Part shown: piece after piece, positions 20,592 to 26,044 of the stretch
Layout of the letters: each line of letters starts with the position of its first letter
How positions within the stretch are numbered: position 1 is the first letter of the stretch
Source of the DNA: a virus
IMG/VR virus record: IMGVR_UViG_3300033156_000755
Coordinates: 1-26,044 of that record
DNA length: 26,044 bases
Reading direction: 5' to 3' (one strand)
The notes under the pieces: generated by a model
Database searches by the model: none
What the model saw: the letters and a program-made list of their open reading frames with translations, nothing else
Told to the model about the DNA's origin: nothing
Program-made: the position numbers and the translations under genes

Positions 20592-20871
20592 GGTAATCCT
20601 GCAGCGGCTTGAGGAGATTGAGGATCACATGGAGGCTGCTAGGAGATTGGAATCTCCTCCCACAGGATGGCATGATACTGCCTGGCTGTGTCAAGTTGTG
20701 CGAGAACTGATTGCACGATCAGAACGGTTGGAGGCGGTAGCCGAGGCAGCACGGGCTTATGTGGCACTGGGAAGGCAGTTTGAAACAGTCGATCTGATCA
20801 GAGAGTCAGCCAAAAGGTTCCAGGCGCTTGAAGAAGCCCTCGCCACGCTGGAGGAGGTGCAGGATGTCTAA
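20581..20871 (+). CDS. Intact member of the 'LQRLEE' family, helical
   Basis: A 96-residue, almost fully helical protein: MEPEVILQRLEEIEDHMEAA, then WLCQVVRELIARSERLEAVA and FQALEEALATLEEVQDV. It is the full-length copy of a family with shorter relatives at 19370 and 19949. A GAGAGGAAAG site lies upstream. It probably forms a helical hairpin or coiled-coil dimer. Function unknown; position before the terminase genes may be incidental. Confidence 0.6.
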   Translation: MEPEVILQRLEEIEDHMEAARRLESPPTGWHDTAWLCQVVRELIARSERLEAVAEAARAYVALGRQFETVDLIRESAKRFQALEEALATLEEVQDV

Positions 20872-21004
20872 GACGCTTGAGCTGTTAGAAACGGTTAAGA
20901 AGAAATCGCTCGGCCGAGTGGTCAATGGGGACAAAGAGAGGACCGAACGAAAGCTCACTGCGCGCGAGTGGGCGAAGTGGGCTGGGTATGATTGCGGAGA
21001 GTAA
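20864..21004 (+). CDS. 46-residue basic protein ahead of the large terminase
   Basis: Starts at an ATG behind GGAGGTGCAGG and overlaps the previous gene by 8 bases. The sequence is Lys/Arg-rich (LLETVKKKSLGRVVNGDKER) and ends in a Trp-containing helix (AREWAKWAGYDCGE). It lies two bases before the terminase start, so it is certainly in the same message. Role unknown. Confidence 0.55.
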   Translation: MSKTLELLETVKKKSLGRVVNGDKERTERKLTAREWAKWAGYDCGE

Positions 21005-21006
21005 GA

Positions 21007-22401
21007 ATGACGATCACTGCGCCTGACCATCCGGTGCTTGACCTGATGGATCCCGCTTCCTGGATCCAGCGAGTCACTGGTGCTGAGCCATGGTCACGCC
21101 AAGAGGAAATTCTAAAAGAACTATTCCGTTCCCGTCGTCTTGTAGTCAGATCTGCGAACGCCGTTGGAAAATCCTGGACCGCGGCCCAAGCGGTCGTTTT
21201 GTTCGCCACCCACTTCCGGCCCGCCGTCGTGGTCACCACCGCGCCTACATTCAGACAAGTTCGTGACATCATCTGGCGAGAGATTCGAAAGACCTGGCGG
21301 GCCGCACTTAACCGAGGCTACAGGCTGGGAGAAGAGCCGCTCCAGACCACGTGGCGACCCGATCCCAACGTGTTAGTTACCGGAATCGCGGTACCTGATT
21401 GGGCGACCGCGAACTTGCAAGGCCTGCACGCCGAGCATGTCCTAGTAGTGGTTGATGAGGCTCAGGGGCTTTCGTGGGACGTGTGGACCGCATTACAGAC
21501 CCTTCTCCGCGGCCAGTTTTCCTACTTGCTTATGATCGGGAACCCGACGGTTCCGGAAGGACCGTTCTATGAAGCGTTTCGTGATCCGCGCTTTGCCAAG
21601 ATGAGCATCTCCGCTTTGGAGTGCCCCAATGTGGTGGAGGGCAAGATAGTGGTTCCCGGTCTTGTGACCAAGGAAGACGTAGAGGAGATTAGGCAAAGGT
21701 ATGGTGAGAATTCCTGGGAGTGGAAAGTGTGGGTCCTGGGCGAATTCGCGGAGCGGAGCGAGAACGTCCTAGTTGCGCTGTCTTGGGTAGAAAAGGCGGG
21801 ACTGAGGAACGAACCCGGGAAAGGAAGGGTGGAAGTCGGGGCGGACATAGCCCGTTACGGCGGGGACCACACGGTGTTCGTGGCCCGCAAGGGAGGCTGC
21901 GCTTTCGCGCTGCAGGAGTGCCCACCCGGAAGCACAATGGAGACGGCGGGCCGATTGATCGCTTTCGCGCGCAGGGTCAAGGCCGAGCTGATCAAGGTGG
22001 ACGTTACCGGCATCGGTGCGGGAGTAGTGGATCGCTTAAAGGAGCAAGGCTACCCGGTAGTCGGAGTGGAATTCGGAGGGCGACCGATAGAGAGGGAGCG
22101 TTTCGAAAACAAGTCGGCGGAGATGTGGTGGAACCTGGCCGAGATGCTGCAGAGGGGCGAGGCTTGGGGCCCTGTGTTCAAGGATAGGAATGTCGTGCGG
22201 GATCTAACCGGCCGGAAGTACAGCTACACCTCGGCTGGGAGGATAAAGCTGGAGTCCAAAGAGGCAATCCGAAAGAGAGGCATTCCTTCGCCGGACTGGG
22301 GGGATGCGGTCGCGTTGGCTTACGCGGCCGTGGACGCGCGGAAGCCGGAAGTGCCTTTACCGGTAGGTATAGGGCGGGAATCGCCATGGCGGAGAAGATG
22401 A
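21007..22401 (+). CDS. terL: Terminase large subunit
   Basis: A 464-residue packaging motor. The N-terminal ATPase has Walker A SANAVGKS (residues 49-56), a Walker B HVLVVVDEAQG with the catalytic Glu, and a coupling-motif region (YLLMIGNPTVPEG). The C-terminal RNase H-like nuclease has its first acidic residue in VGADIARYGGDHTVF, a second in IKVDVTGIGAG and the third in PDWGDAVALAYA. The protein cuts concatemeric DNA and pumps it into the prohead through the portal (start of that gene at 25659). The start chosen follows GGAGAGTAAG. The length is normal for the family and all key residues are present. Confidence 0.92.
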   Translation: MTITAPDHPVLDLMDPASWIQRVTGAEPWSRQEEILKELFRSRRLVVRSANAVGKSWTAAQAVVLFATHFRPAVVVTTAPTFRQVRDIIWREIRKTWRAALNRGYRLGEEPLQTTWRPDPNVLVTGIAVPDWATANLQGLHAEHVLVVVDEAQGLSWDVWTALQTLLRGQFSYLLMIGNPTVPEGPFYEAFRDPRFAKMSISALECPNVVEGKIVVPGLVTKEDVEEIRQRYGENSWEWKVWVLGEFAERSENVLVALSWVEKAGLRNEPGKGRVEVGADIARYGGDHTVFVARKGGCAFALQECPPGSTMETAGRLIAFARRVKAELIKVDVTGIGAGVVDRLKEQGYPVVGVEFGGRPIERERFENKSAEMWWNLAEMLQRGEAWGPVFKDRNVVRDLTGRKYSYTSAGRIKLESKEAIRKRGIPSPDWGDAVALAYAAVDARKPEVPLPVGIGRESPWRRR

Positions 22402-23321
22402 GGATTCGGTTTCTGGTGAGGAAAGGCAATTACGAGATTGTAGATCGGGCCCACGTCGAGCCGATCCTTAAGCACTTGGAAGAAGGCGAGATCGATTACG
22501 AATCTTCTTCCGCTGCCTTGAACGTGTCGCTGTCATGGGAAGTCTTTCCGAAGGCCGACGTTTTCATGTCCCATGGCTTAGCGGACAAGAACTGGCGGAA
22601 CGCGGACAAGATGTCAGGCTACGATCATGTCCTGGTCTCGGGCCCGGCATGGAAAGAAAAGCTAGTGGGCCAGGGCATGTCGCCAGATGCAATCTCGGTG
22701 GTGGGGTATCCTTTCCTTGACCCTGTTTGGGATCTAGAGAGGTCCCGCGAGCTCCTGGTCTGGGCCCCGACCCACAAAGCGACCTCCGACGTCACCACGG
22801 AGGGTAGGCTTTCGGAGACATTGCTGGACCGATTAAGAAAAGAATTCCCTTTGAAAATCGTCGCCCACCCCGTTGGTTCTAAGCGGCTGTCCAGGGACGT
22901 CTTGCCTCGGGCAGCGGTCGTGATAGCGGACGCTGGTTCGACTCTTTACGAGGCCTGGGCCTTTGGCGTTCCGGTTATCTTCCCGGACTGGCTCGTCAAG
23001 GAAGCTATCTTGAAAAAGTGGCCCGGCTCATTTGAAGCTTTGATCTATGAGCGAGGCTTGGGATGGCACGCCAACTCGGAGGGGGAGCTAGTGGATCTAA
23101 TTGGGATGATTTGGAAGACAGGCGAGCTAGGAACTGGCGTGGAGGAGTTCATGGAGGGTATACTTCCATCGGAGCTCCGAGGATGCTCGGGCGAAGTCGC
23201 GGCCAGGGAGCTGGAGAGGCTGCGCGATCTAAAGGTGGAGGTGAAGGTTGAAAGTTCTAGTGATTGGCTGTGGGGGGATAGGGAGTGCGGTGATAAAAGA
23301 GCTTGCAAGCCGAGGGGATAA
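22398..23321 (+). CDS. Glycosyl/glycerophosphotransferase-like GT-B protein
   Basis: About 307 residues from the ATG at 22398, which overlaps the terminase stop (ATGA) behind GCGGAGAAG; an ATG 12 bases earlier is also possible. Motifs by position: FMSHGLADKNW (~56-66), LVSGPAWKEKL, GYPFLDP (103-109), WAPTHKA (122-128), then ADAGSTLYEAWAFGVPVIF (177-195). This order is that of CDP-glycerol glycerophosphotransferases and related GT-B enzymes (TagB/TagF, UDP-GlcNAc epimerase fold). It lacks a large N-terminal domain. The last 25 residues overlap the next gene in another frame. It may modify capsid, tail, DNA or host wall polymers. Confidence 0.65.
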   Translation: MRIRFLVRKGNYEIVDRAHVEPILKHLEEGEIDYESSSAALNVSLSWEVFPKADVFMSHGLADKNWRNADKMSGYDHVLVSGPAWKEKLVGQGMSPDAISVVGYPFLDPVWDLERSRELLVWAPTHKATSDVTTEGRLSETLLDRLRKEFPLKIVAHPVGSKRLSRDVLPRAAVVIADAGSTLYEAWAFGVPVIFPDWLVKEAILKKWPGSFEALIYERGLGWHANSEGELVDLIGMIWKTGELGTGVEEFMEGILPSELRGCSGEVAARELERLRDLKVEVKVESSSDWLWGDRECGDKRACKPRG

Positions 23322-23799
23322 GATCGTGGCGACCTACAACACGAAGACATCGCAAGCGATTGAGCTGGAAAAATCTTTTGGAGTGAGGGTCTTCCGGTGC
23401 GATTTCAGCGATCCAGTCCAAACAGACATTCTCCTTGCTTCGTTCGAGGATCCGCTGGAGCCGTTCGAGGCGGCCGTCTGGACAGCCGGCGTGGTTTACC
23501 CTGGCAAACTCGAGGAGGTGAGCAGGGAGGAGGCACTGAGAACTTTTTCGGTCAATTTCTGGGGACCCTACCTTTTGCTCAGGCACGCTAGGAAGATTCT
23601 CCCGCAAGGTGGGAAGATAATCCTGTTCTCGTCTTCCACGAGCCTGAGAGCTTCGCCGGGCCTAGCGGCTTACGCGGCTTCGAAGGCCGCTCTGAATTCC
23701 CTCGCTCTCTCCGCTGCCGTGGTAGCCTTTCTTTTGTCGGAGGCCGGGGACGCTCTGTCCATGTTCCCGGTCAGGGTACATATGGGGCCATACGTTTGA
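23248..23799 (+). CDS. Short-chain dehydrogenase/reductase, internally shortened
   Basis: 183 residues starting at TTG, right after GGAGGTGAAGG, overlapping the preceding gene by 74 bases. SDR hallmarks are present: GCGGIGS (7-13) for NAD(P) binding, WTAGVV (78-83), N103 in SVNFWG, the FSSSTS serine and Y142-x3-K146 (YAASKAAL). Family members are usually ~240-250 residues. Here the helix after the active site (ALNSLALSAA) runs straight into VVAFLLSEAGDALS, which looks like the C-terminal segment of the family. The ~50-residue substrate-binding part in between is missing. It may be inactive, minimal or repurposed. Same message as the GT-like gene. Confidence 0.65.
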   Translation: MKVLVIGCGGIGSAVIKELASRGDKIVATYNTKTSQAIELEKSFGVRVFRCDFSDPVQTDILLASFEDPLEPFEAAVWTAGVVYPGKLEEVSREEALRTFSVNFWGPYLLLRHARKILPQGGKIILFSSSTSLRASPGLAAYAASKAALNSLALSAAVVAFLLSEAGDALSMFPVRVHMGPYV

Positions 23800-23811
23800 G
23801 GGAGGATTGGG

Positions 23812-23886
23812 ATGGGAATGCTTCTGCTGGCTGGGGTTCTTGCTCATTGGCAAGTACATTCTGAGGAAGTGAGAGCATGGCGGTGA
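23812..23886 (+). CDS. 24-residue miniprotein
   Basis: A short frame preceded by GGGAGGATTGGG: MGMLLLAGVLAHWQVHSEEV, then RAWR. The N-terminal half is hydrophobic. It overlaps the next start by 10 bases. Only the good binding site supports it. Confidence 0.35.
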   Translation: MGMLLLAGVLAHWQVHSEEVRAWR

Positions 23887-24113
23887 TTCCTTTGCGTGAC
23901 GGAGCTATCGTGAAAGTGCGTTGCGGGACATGTGCCTACTGGGCTCCCTGCGAAGGCTCTGCGTGGAGAGAGTCTGGGGACGGAGAGCGGATCGGAACTT
24001 GCTCGAAGTACGTCCAAGTCCCTAAGACTTATCATCGAGTGCGGTATATTCTTGAAAGCGACGGAGTGGACTGTCCATTCTGGGAACCGATCTTGAGCGT
24101 TTCGGACGATTAG
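23877..24113 (+). CDS. Cys-rich small protein
   Basis: A 78-residue protein starting at MAVIPLRDGAIVKVRCGTCA, behind GAGGAAGTG. Cysteines at CGTCAYWAPC, GTCSKY and VDCPFWE look like a zinc or iron-sulphur site. The pattern C-G-x-C-x-[YF]-W ... C-x-x-[YF] ... D-C-x-x-[FW] is common in short phage and bacterial proteins of unknown function. First of several metal-binding miniproteins here. Confidence 0.6.
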   Translation: MAVIPLRDGAIVKVRCGTCAYWAPCEGSAWRESGDGERIGTCSKYVQVPKTYHRVRYILESDGVDCPFWEPILSVSDD

Positions 24114-24121
24114 GAGGGAGA

Positions 24122-24328
24122 ATGAAGGAAGAAATTTTCGACGTCAGAGTGGAGAAGTGGGTCGAAGCAGCGCTGACAGGCAACTACCGGTGTCCTTACT
24201 GTGGGCGAGTCATGATCGTGATAGTAGGTCCAGTAAGTTATGCGTATTGTCCACATTGTGAGCGATACTTTGTGCCAGAGAGGCAGTGGATAGACTTTAA
24301 GGGAGGGATGGCCGATGAGAGATCCTAA
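24122..24328 (+). CDS. Zinc-ribbon protein
   Basis: A 68-residue protein behind TAGGAGGGAGA. CPYC and CPHC pairs 19 residues apart, with strands between (RVMIVIVGPVSYAY), form a rubredoxin-like knuckle of zinc ribbon type. It overlaps the next gene by 14 bases. Such domains can bind nucleic acid or a protein partner; target unknown. Confidence 0.65.
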   Translation: MKEEIFDVRVEKWVEAALTGNYRCPYCGRVMIVIVGPVSYAYCPHCERYFVPERQWIDFKGGMADERS

Positions 24329-24533
24329 AACGGCTTGGGAGCGGATGCAGGCGCGGGAGATCATTCGGGCTGTGCTGAAATCAGATTTCGTTCATTACGC
24401 CTGCGAGGGCCTGCTAAGTTTTGCTCTTTGGATTGTAACCTCAAAACTTCTCTTTTTGGGAATCGGAATCTTCTTCTTGGTAGCTGGTGTGTTGTCTTTC
24501 ATCCTGAAGGCAGGATGGTCATCAAGGCTTTGA
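24315..24533 (+). CDS. Membrane protein with 'MRDxKxxWERMQAR' head
   Basis: 72 residues behind GGGAGGGATGG. The first 14 residues (MRDPKTAWERMQAR) are nearly the same as those of the protein at 24776 (MRDLKSSWERMQAR), but the rest differs. Here two hydrophobic helices follow (LLSFALWIVTSKLLFLG and IGIFFLVAGVLSFIL). The shared head may be a targeting or interaction tag exchanged between small genes. Confidence 0.6.
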   Translation: MRDPKTAWERMQAREIIRAVLKSDFVHYACEGLLSFALWIVTSKLLFLGIGIFFLVAGVLSFILKAGWSSRL

Positions 24534-24547
24534 GGGGGGGAGGGAAC

Positions 24548-24766
24548 ATGTTTTTGTATAAGTGCGACAGATGCGGAGAACTCCTTCGAGATAAGGTCTT
24601 TAAGCTGCGTATCCAGCGTCTTGACCGAACCGGTGATAAAGGCGCTTTTACGTCACGGGACAGAATCGAGCTCGACCTTTGCGAAGCCTGTTATCATCGT
24701 CTCAAAGACTGGGGTATAGACGAGAAATATCTTCCTAGGTGGTGGCGAGGATCGGATGATCTCTAA
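24548..24766 (+). CDS. Zinc-ribbon-like protein
   Basis: A 72-residue protein behind GGGGGGAGGGAAC. MFLYKCDRCGELL begins with one CxxC; a second lies in LDLCEACYHRL, and strands between them (VFKLRIQRLDR) complete a small treble-clef or ribbon. The C-terminus is aromatic and basic (EKYLPRWWRGSDDL). Probably a structural zinc site. Role unknown. Confidence 0.6.
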   Translation: MFLYKCDRCGELLRDKVFKLRIQRLDRTGDKGAFTSRDRIELDLCEACYHRLKDWGIDEKYLPRWWRGSDDL

Positions 24767-24775
24767 GGAGGAACC

Positions 24776-25105
24776 ATGCGAGACTTGAAATCTTCATGGG
24801 AAAGGATGCAAGCGCGGTTTCAGGCCTACGCCAAGGCGCGGGAAGAATTCGGCAAGGAACTGGAGGCGTGCCTCAAGTCGGTCGCAAAGGACATCGAGCT
24901 TTTGCCTCATTGGGAAGAGGTGTGGCACGAGCCTTTGTTCTTTAGGCGTGAATCGCCGGAAGGTCGCCATCCTTTGGGAGAAGTCGTCAACGCGATATTC
25001 GGAAATTACATCGTGGAAGGCGGCGAAGCGCGGCTCACCGATGAAGAGAAGGGGAAGCTGGAGGAACTTCTCGCGAAACTCGGGTTCAGGAGGAAGCATG
25101 ATTGA
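24776..25105 (+). CDS. Helical protein with 'MRDxKxxWERMQAR' head
   Basis: 109 residues behind TAAGGAGG. The head MRDLKSSWERMQAR is shared with the membrane protein at 24315. The body is helical and charged (FQAYAKAREEFGKELEACLK), followed by a middle segment (PHWEEVWHEPLFFRRESPEG) and a final helix (LTDEEKGKLEELLAKLGF). The two genes diverge completely after the head, as if one N-terminal cassette had been joined to different bodies. Overlaps the next gene by 8 bases. Confidence 0.65.
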   Translation: MRDLKSSWERMQARFQAYAKAREEFGKELEACLKSVAKDIELLPHWEEVWHEPLFFRRESPEGRHPLGEVVNAIFGNYIVEGGEARLTDEEKGKLEELLAKLGFRRKHD

Positions 25106-25244
25106 TTATCTGGTCTTCTACCCTTTGGAGATTATAAGTCGCATTGTGACTAGCTGGTACCGGCGAAGGCTCAGGAATGCCGAGGCTAAATGGCTTGCTA
25201 GTCTAAACAAAAAGGATATCATCTGGAATGGTGAAAGACGATGA
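25098..25244 (+). CDS. 48-residue basic protein
   Basis: Starts behind CAGGAGGAAGC. A hydrophobic N-terminus (MIDYLVFYPLEIISRIVTSW) leads into a very basic helix (YRRRLRNAEAKWLASLNKK). It could lie along a membrane. It overlaps the following gene by ATGA. Function unknown. Confidence 0.55.
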   Translation: MIDYLVFYPLEIISRIVTSWYRRRLRNAEAKWLASLNKKDIIWNGERR

Positions 25245-25483
25245 GCCAGCGAGCAGCGAAAGCAGGGCCGGTTGTAGTTGTGCGTGATGATACCGAAAAA
25301 GGACCGGTGTTGCAACTGATCGCGATAGATGGGGACAGGGCAGTCAAAATCTTTAACCTTTATCAAACGCATCTGTGCAAGTCCCCGGAAGCTCTTGATC
25401 TTATTGAAAATTTTATCTCCGAAGCCCGAGGTATGGGAGCAGAACGACAGATCCAAGTGCAAGGAGGAAAACACAATGGATGA
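25241..25483 (+). CDS. Small hypothetical protein
   Basis: An 80-residue alpha/beta protein, start behind GGTGAAAGACG. Strands (AGPVVVVRDDTEKGPVLQLI, GDRAVKIFNLY) precede a helix (SPEALDLIENFISEARGM). The fold may be a small beta-alpha domain. It overlaps the next start by 8 bases. No family recognised. Confidence 0.6.
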   Translation: MSQRAAKAGPVVVVRDDTEKGPVLQLIAIDGDRAVKIFNLYQTHLCKSPEALDLIENFISEARGMGAERQIQVQGGKHNG

Positions 25484-25658
25484 GCAAATGTGGCCGTTTG
25501 GCGAAGGGACTGAATTCGAGGAGAACTTGGGCAAGTTCGCTCGCTTGCTTCGCTGTCTATTCGATGCCTTGAAGGACGCGGGCTTCACTGAGTCGCAGGC
25601 GTTCGAGCTGATAAAAGACTTTCTGAGGAGTTCGCTGGCAGCAGCGAAGGGCGTGTGA
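25476..25658 (+). CDS. Helical 60-residue protein upstream of the portal
   Basis: MDEQMWPFGEGTEFEENLGK followed by two helices (FARLLRCLFDALKDAGFTES, FELIKDFLRSSLAAA), start behind AAGGAGGAAAACACA. The last bases abut the portal start. The sequence looks like the small 'DAGFTESQAFELIK' helical proteins often seen in phages and plasmids; function unknown. Confidence 0.6.
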   Translation: MDEQMWPFGEGTEFEENLGKFARLLRCLFDALKDAGFTESQAFELIKDFLRSSLAAAKGV

Positions 25659-26044
25659 TGGCGGAGAAGAAGGAGCCGGATTTCAAGAGTCTGGGAGTCC
25701 CGGGTCTCTCGATCTGGTCCGGCATCTTGCGCGAGGAGTGGCTTTCCGAGCTCCAAGGGAAGAAGGGTCGGAAAGTCTGGCGCGAGATGCGGGACAATGA
25801 CTCGACTGTCGGCTCCATTCTCTTTGCCATCTCCCATATCCTGAGGGGCGCCCAGTGGTCCGTTGAGCCAGGCGGAGACTCCAGGGCGGATAGGGAAGCT
25901 GCTGATTTCCTTGAGCAGTGCCTCTATGACATGGAGACTCCATGGACCGAGTTCATCTCTGAGGTCCAGAGCTTTCTCGTTTACGGGTTCGCAGTGTTCG
26001 AAATCCTGTGGAAGGTCCGGGAAGGTCCGGATGCTCCTCCGTCG
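25659..26044 (+). CDS. Portal protein (N-terminal part; continues past the window)
   Basis: The first 128 codons of a portal protein, cut by the window edge. The start ATG lies directly after the previous stop, with no strong binding site of its own, so coupled translation is likely. VWREMRDNDSTVGSILFAIS, then HILRGAQWSVEPGG, then the FLVYGFAVFEILWKV region match the N-terminal wing of DUF935/gp29-type portals, where a 'D-x-x-V-[GA]-[SA]-[IL]' helix and an 'I-[LR]-x-[AG]-x-W-x-[IV]-x-P' strand are typical. The dodecameric portal is the DNA entry point at the capsid vertex and docks the terminase. Confidence 0.8.

Noticed and set aside
25118-25837. Minus-strand frame of 239 codons
   Set aside because: It runs antisense to four plus-strand genes that each have a good start or homology (including the portal), and its sequence is low-complexity shadow-like with no binding site.
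1-26044. Integrase or endolysin
   Set aside because: I looked for recombinase (R-H-R-Y or serine-type) and lysozyme/amidase motifs and saw none in the window, so neither is annotated; they may lie outside it.

Overview
The window is phage DNA, either a free temperate-type virus or a prophage segment; no host gene is visible. The evidence is a terminase large subunit, a probable small subunit, the start of a portal protein, tail/fibre genes, and a Sak4-like/DUF669-like/RecB-like recombination block, all in tightly packed operons. Almost every gene has a strong AGGAGG-type ribosome binding site, and many stops and starts overlap (ATGA). The host cannot be named. Arginine is often AGG/AGA and the proteins are rich in Glu, Lys and Arg, which would fit a thermophilic bacterium, but that is only a hint. 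Tail genes occupy the left edge and the portal gene runs off the right edge, so the missing head and tail genes probably join the two ends of a circular map.

Layout. (1) 1-5065, plus strand: three tail genes (hub/tip-like, fibre, second fibre). A 191-bp gap after the first holds a promoter and a 17-unit GGCNN pentamer array. (2) 5058-6681, minus strand: two small secreted beta-rich proteins on either side of a holin-like membrane protein, two long-looped hairpins, and a coiled-coil protein. (3) 6687-6853, minus: a tRNA-like RNA with its own promoter. (4) 6855-11898, minus: an early operon of DNA-metabolism genes (zinc-finger/HTH protein, RHH protein, HNH nuclease, DUF669-like SSB, Sak4-like ATPase, RecB/Cas4-like nuclease, zinc ribbon). 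(5) 11899-12028: a divergent control region with back-to-back promoters and paired GGACA-N2-TGTCC operators. A small HTH repressor on the plus strand appears to be read from a leaderless mRNA.

(6) 12233-15785, plus: a gene broken across reading frames, a ParB-HTH-methyltransferase fusion, a terminator/promoter pair, a coiled-coil protein and a RepA-like ATPase with a C-terminal winged helix. (7) 15786-16053: non-coding DNA packed with GGGCAA/TTGCCC hexamers and a 28-bp perfect palindrome, a candidate replication origin or control region, ending in a strong promoter. (8) 16054-21004: small ORFs including a VRR-NUC nuclease, membrane miniproteins, the TerS-like protein and a decaying family of short paralogues. 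(9) 21007-26044: large terminase, a glycerophosphotransferase/glycosyltransferase-like protein, a shortened SDR, a run of small zinc-ribbon and membrane proteins, and the portal.

How the parts may work together: the HTH protein probably controls the leftward recombination operon and perhaps itself. The RepA-like ATPase and the adjacent repeat region probably start replication. The Sak4-like, SSB-like and RecB-like proteins would handle recombination, and the methylase would protect or mark phage DNA. Terminase and portal package the genome. Accessory genes sit between TerS and TerL, and again between TerL and portal, where structural genes would normally be adjacent. All functional calls rest on reading motifs by eye; no database search was possible.
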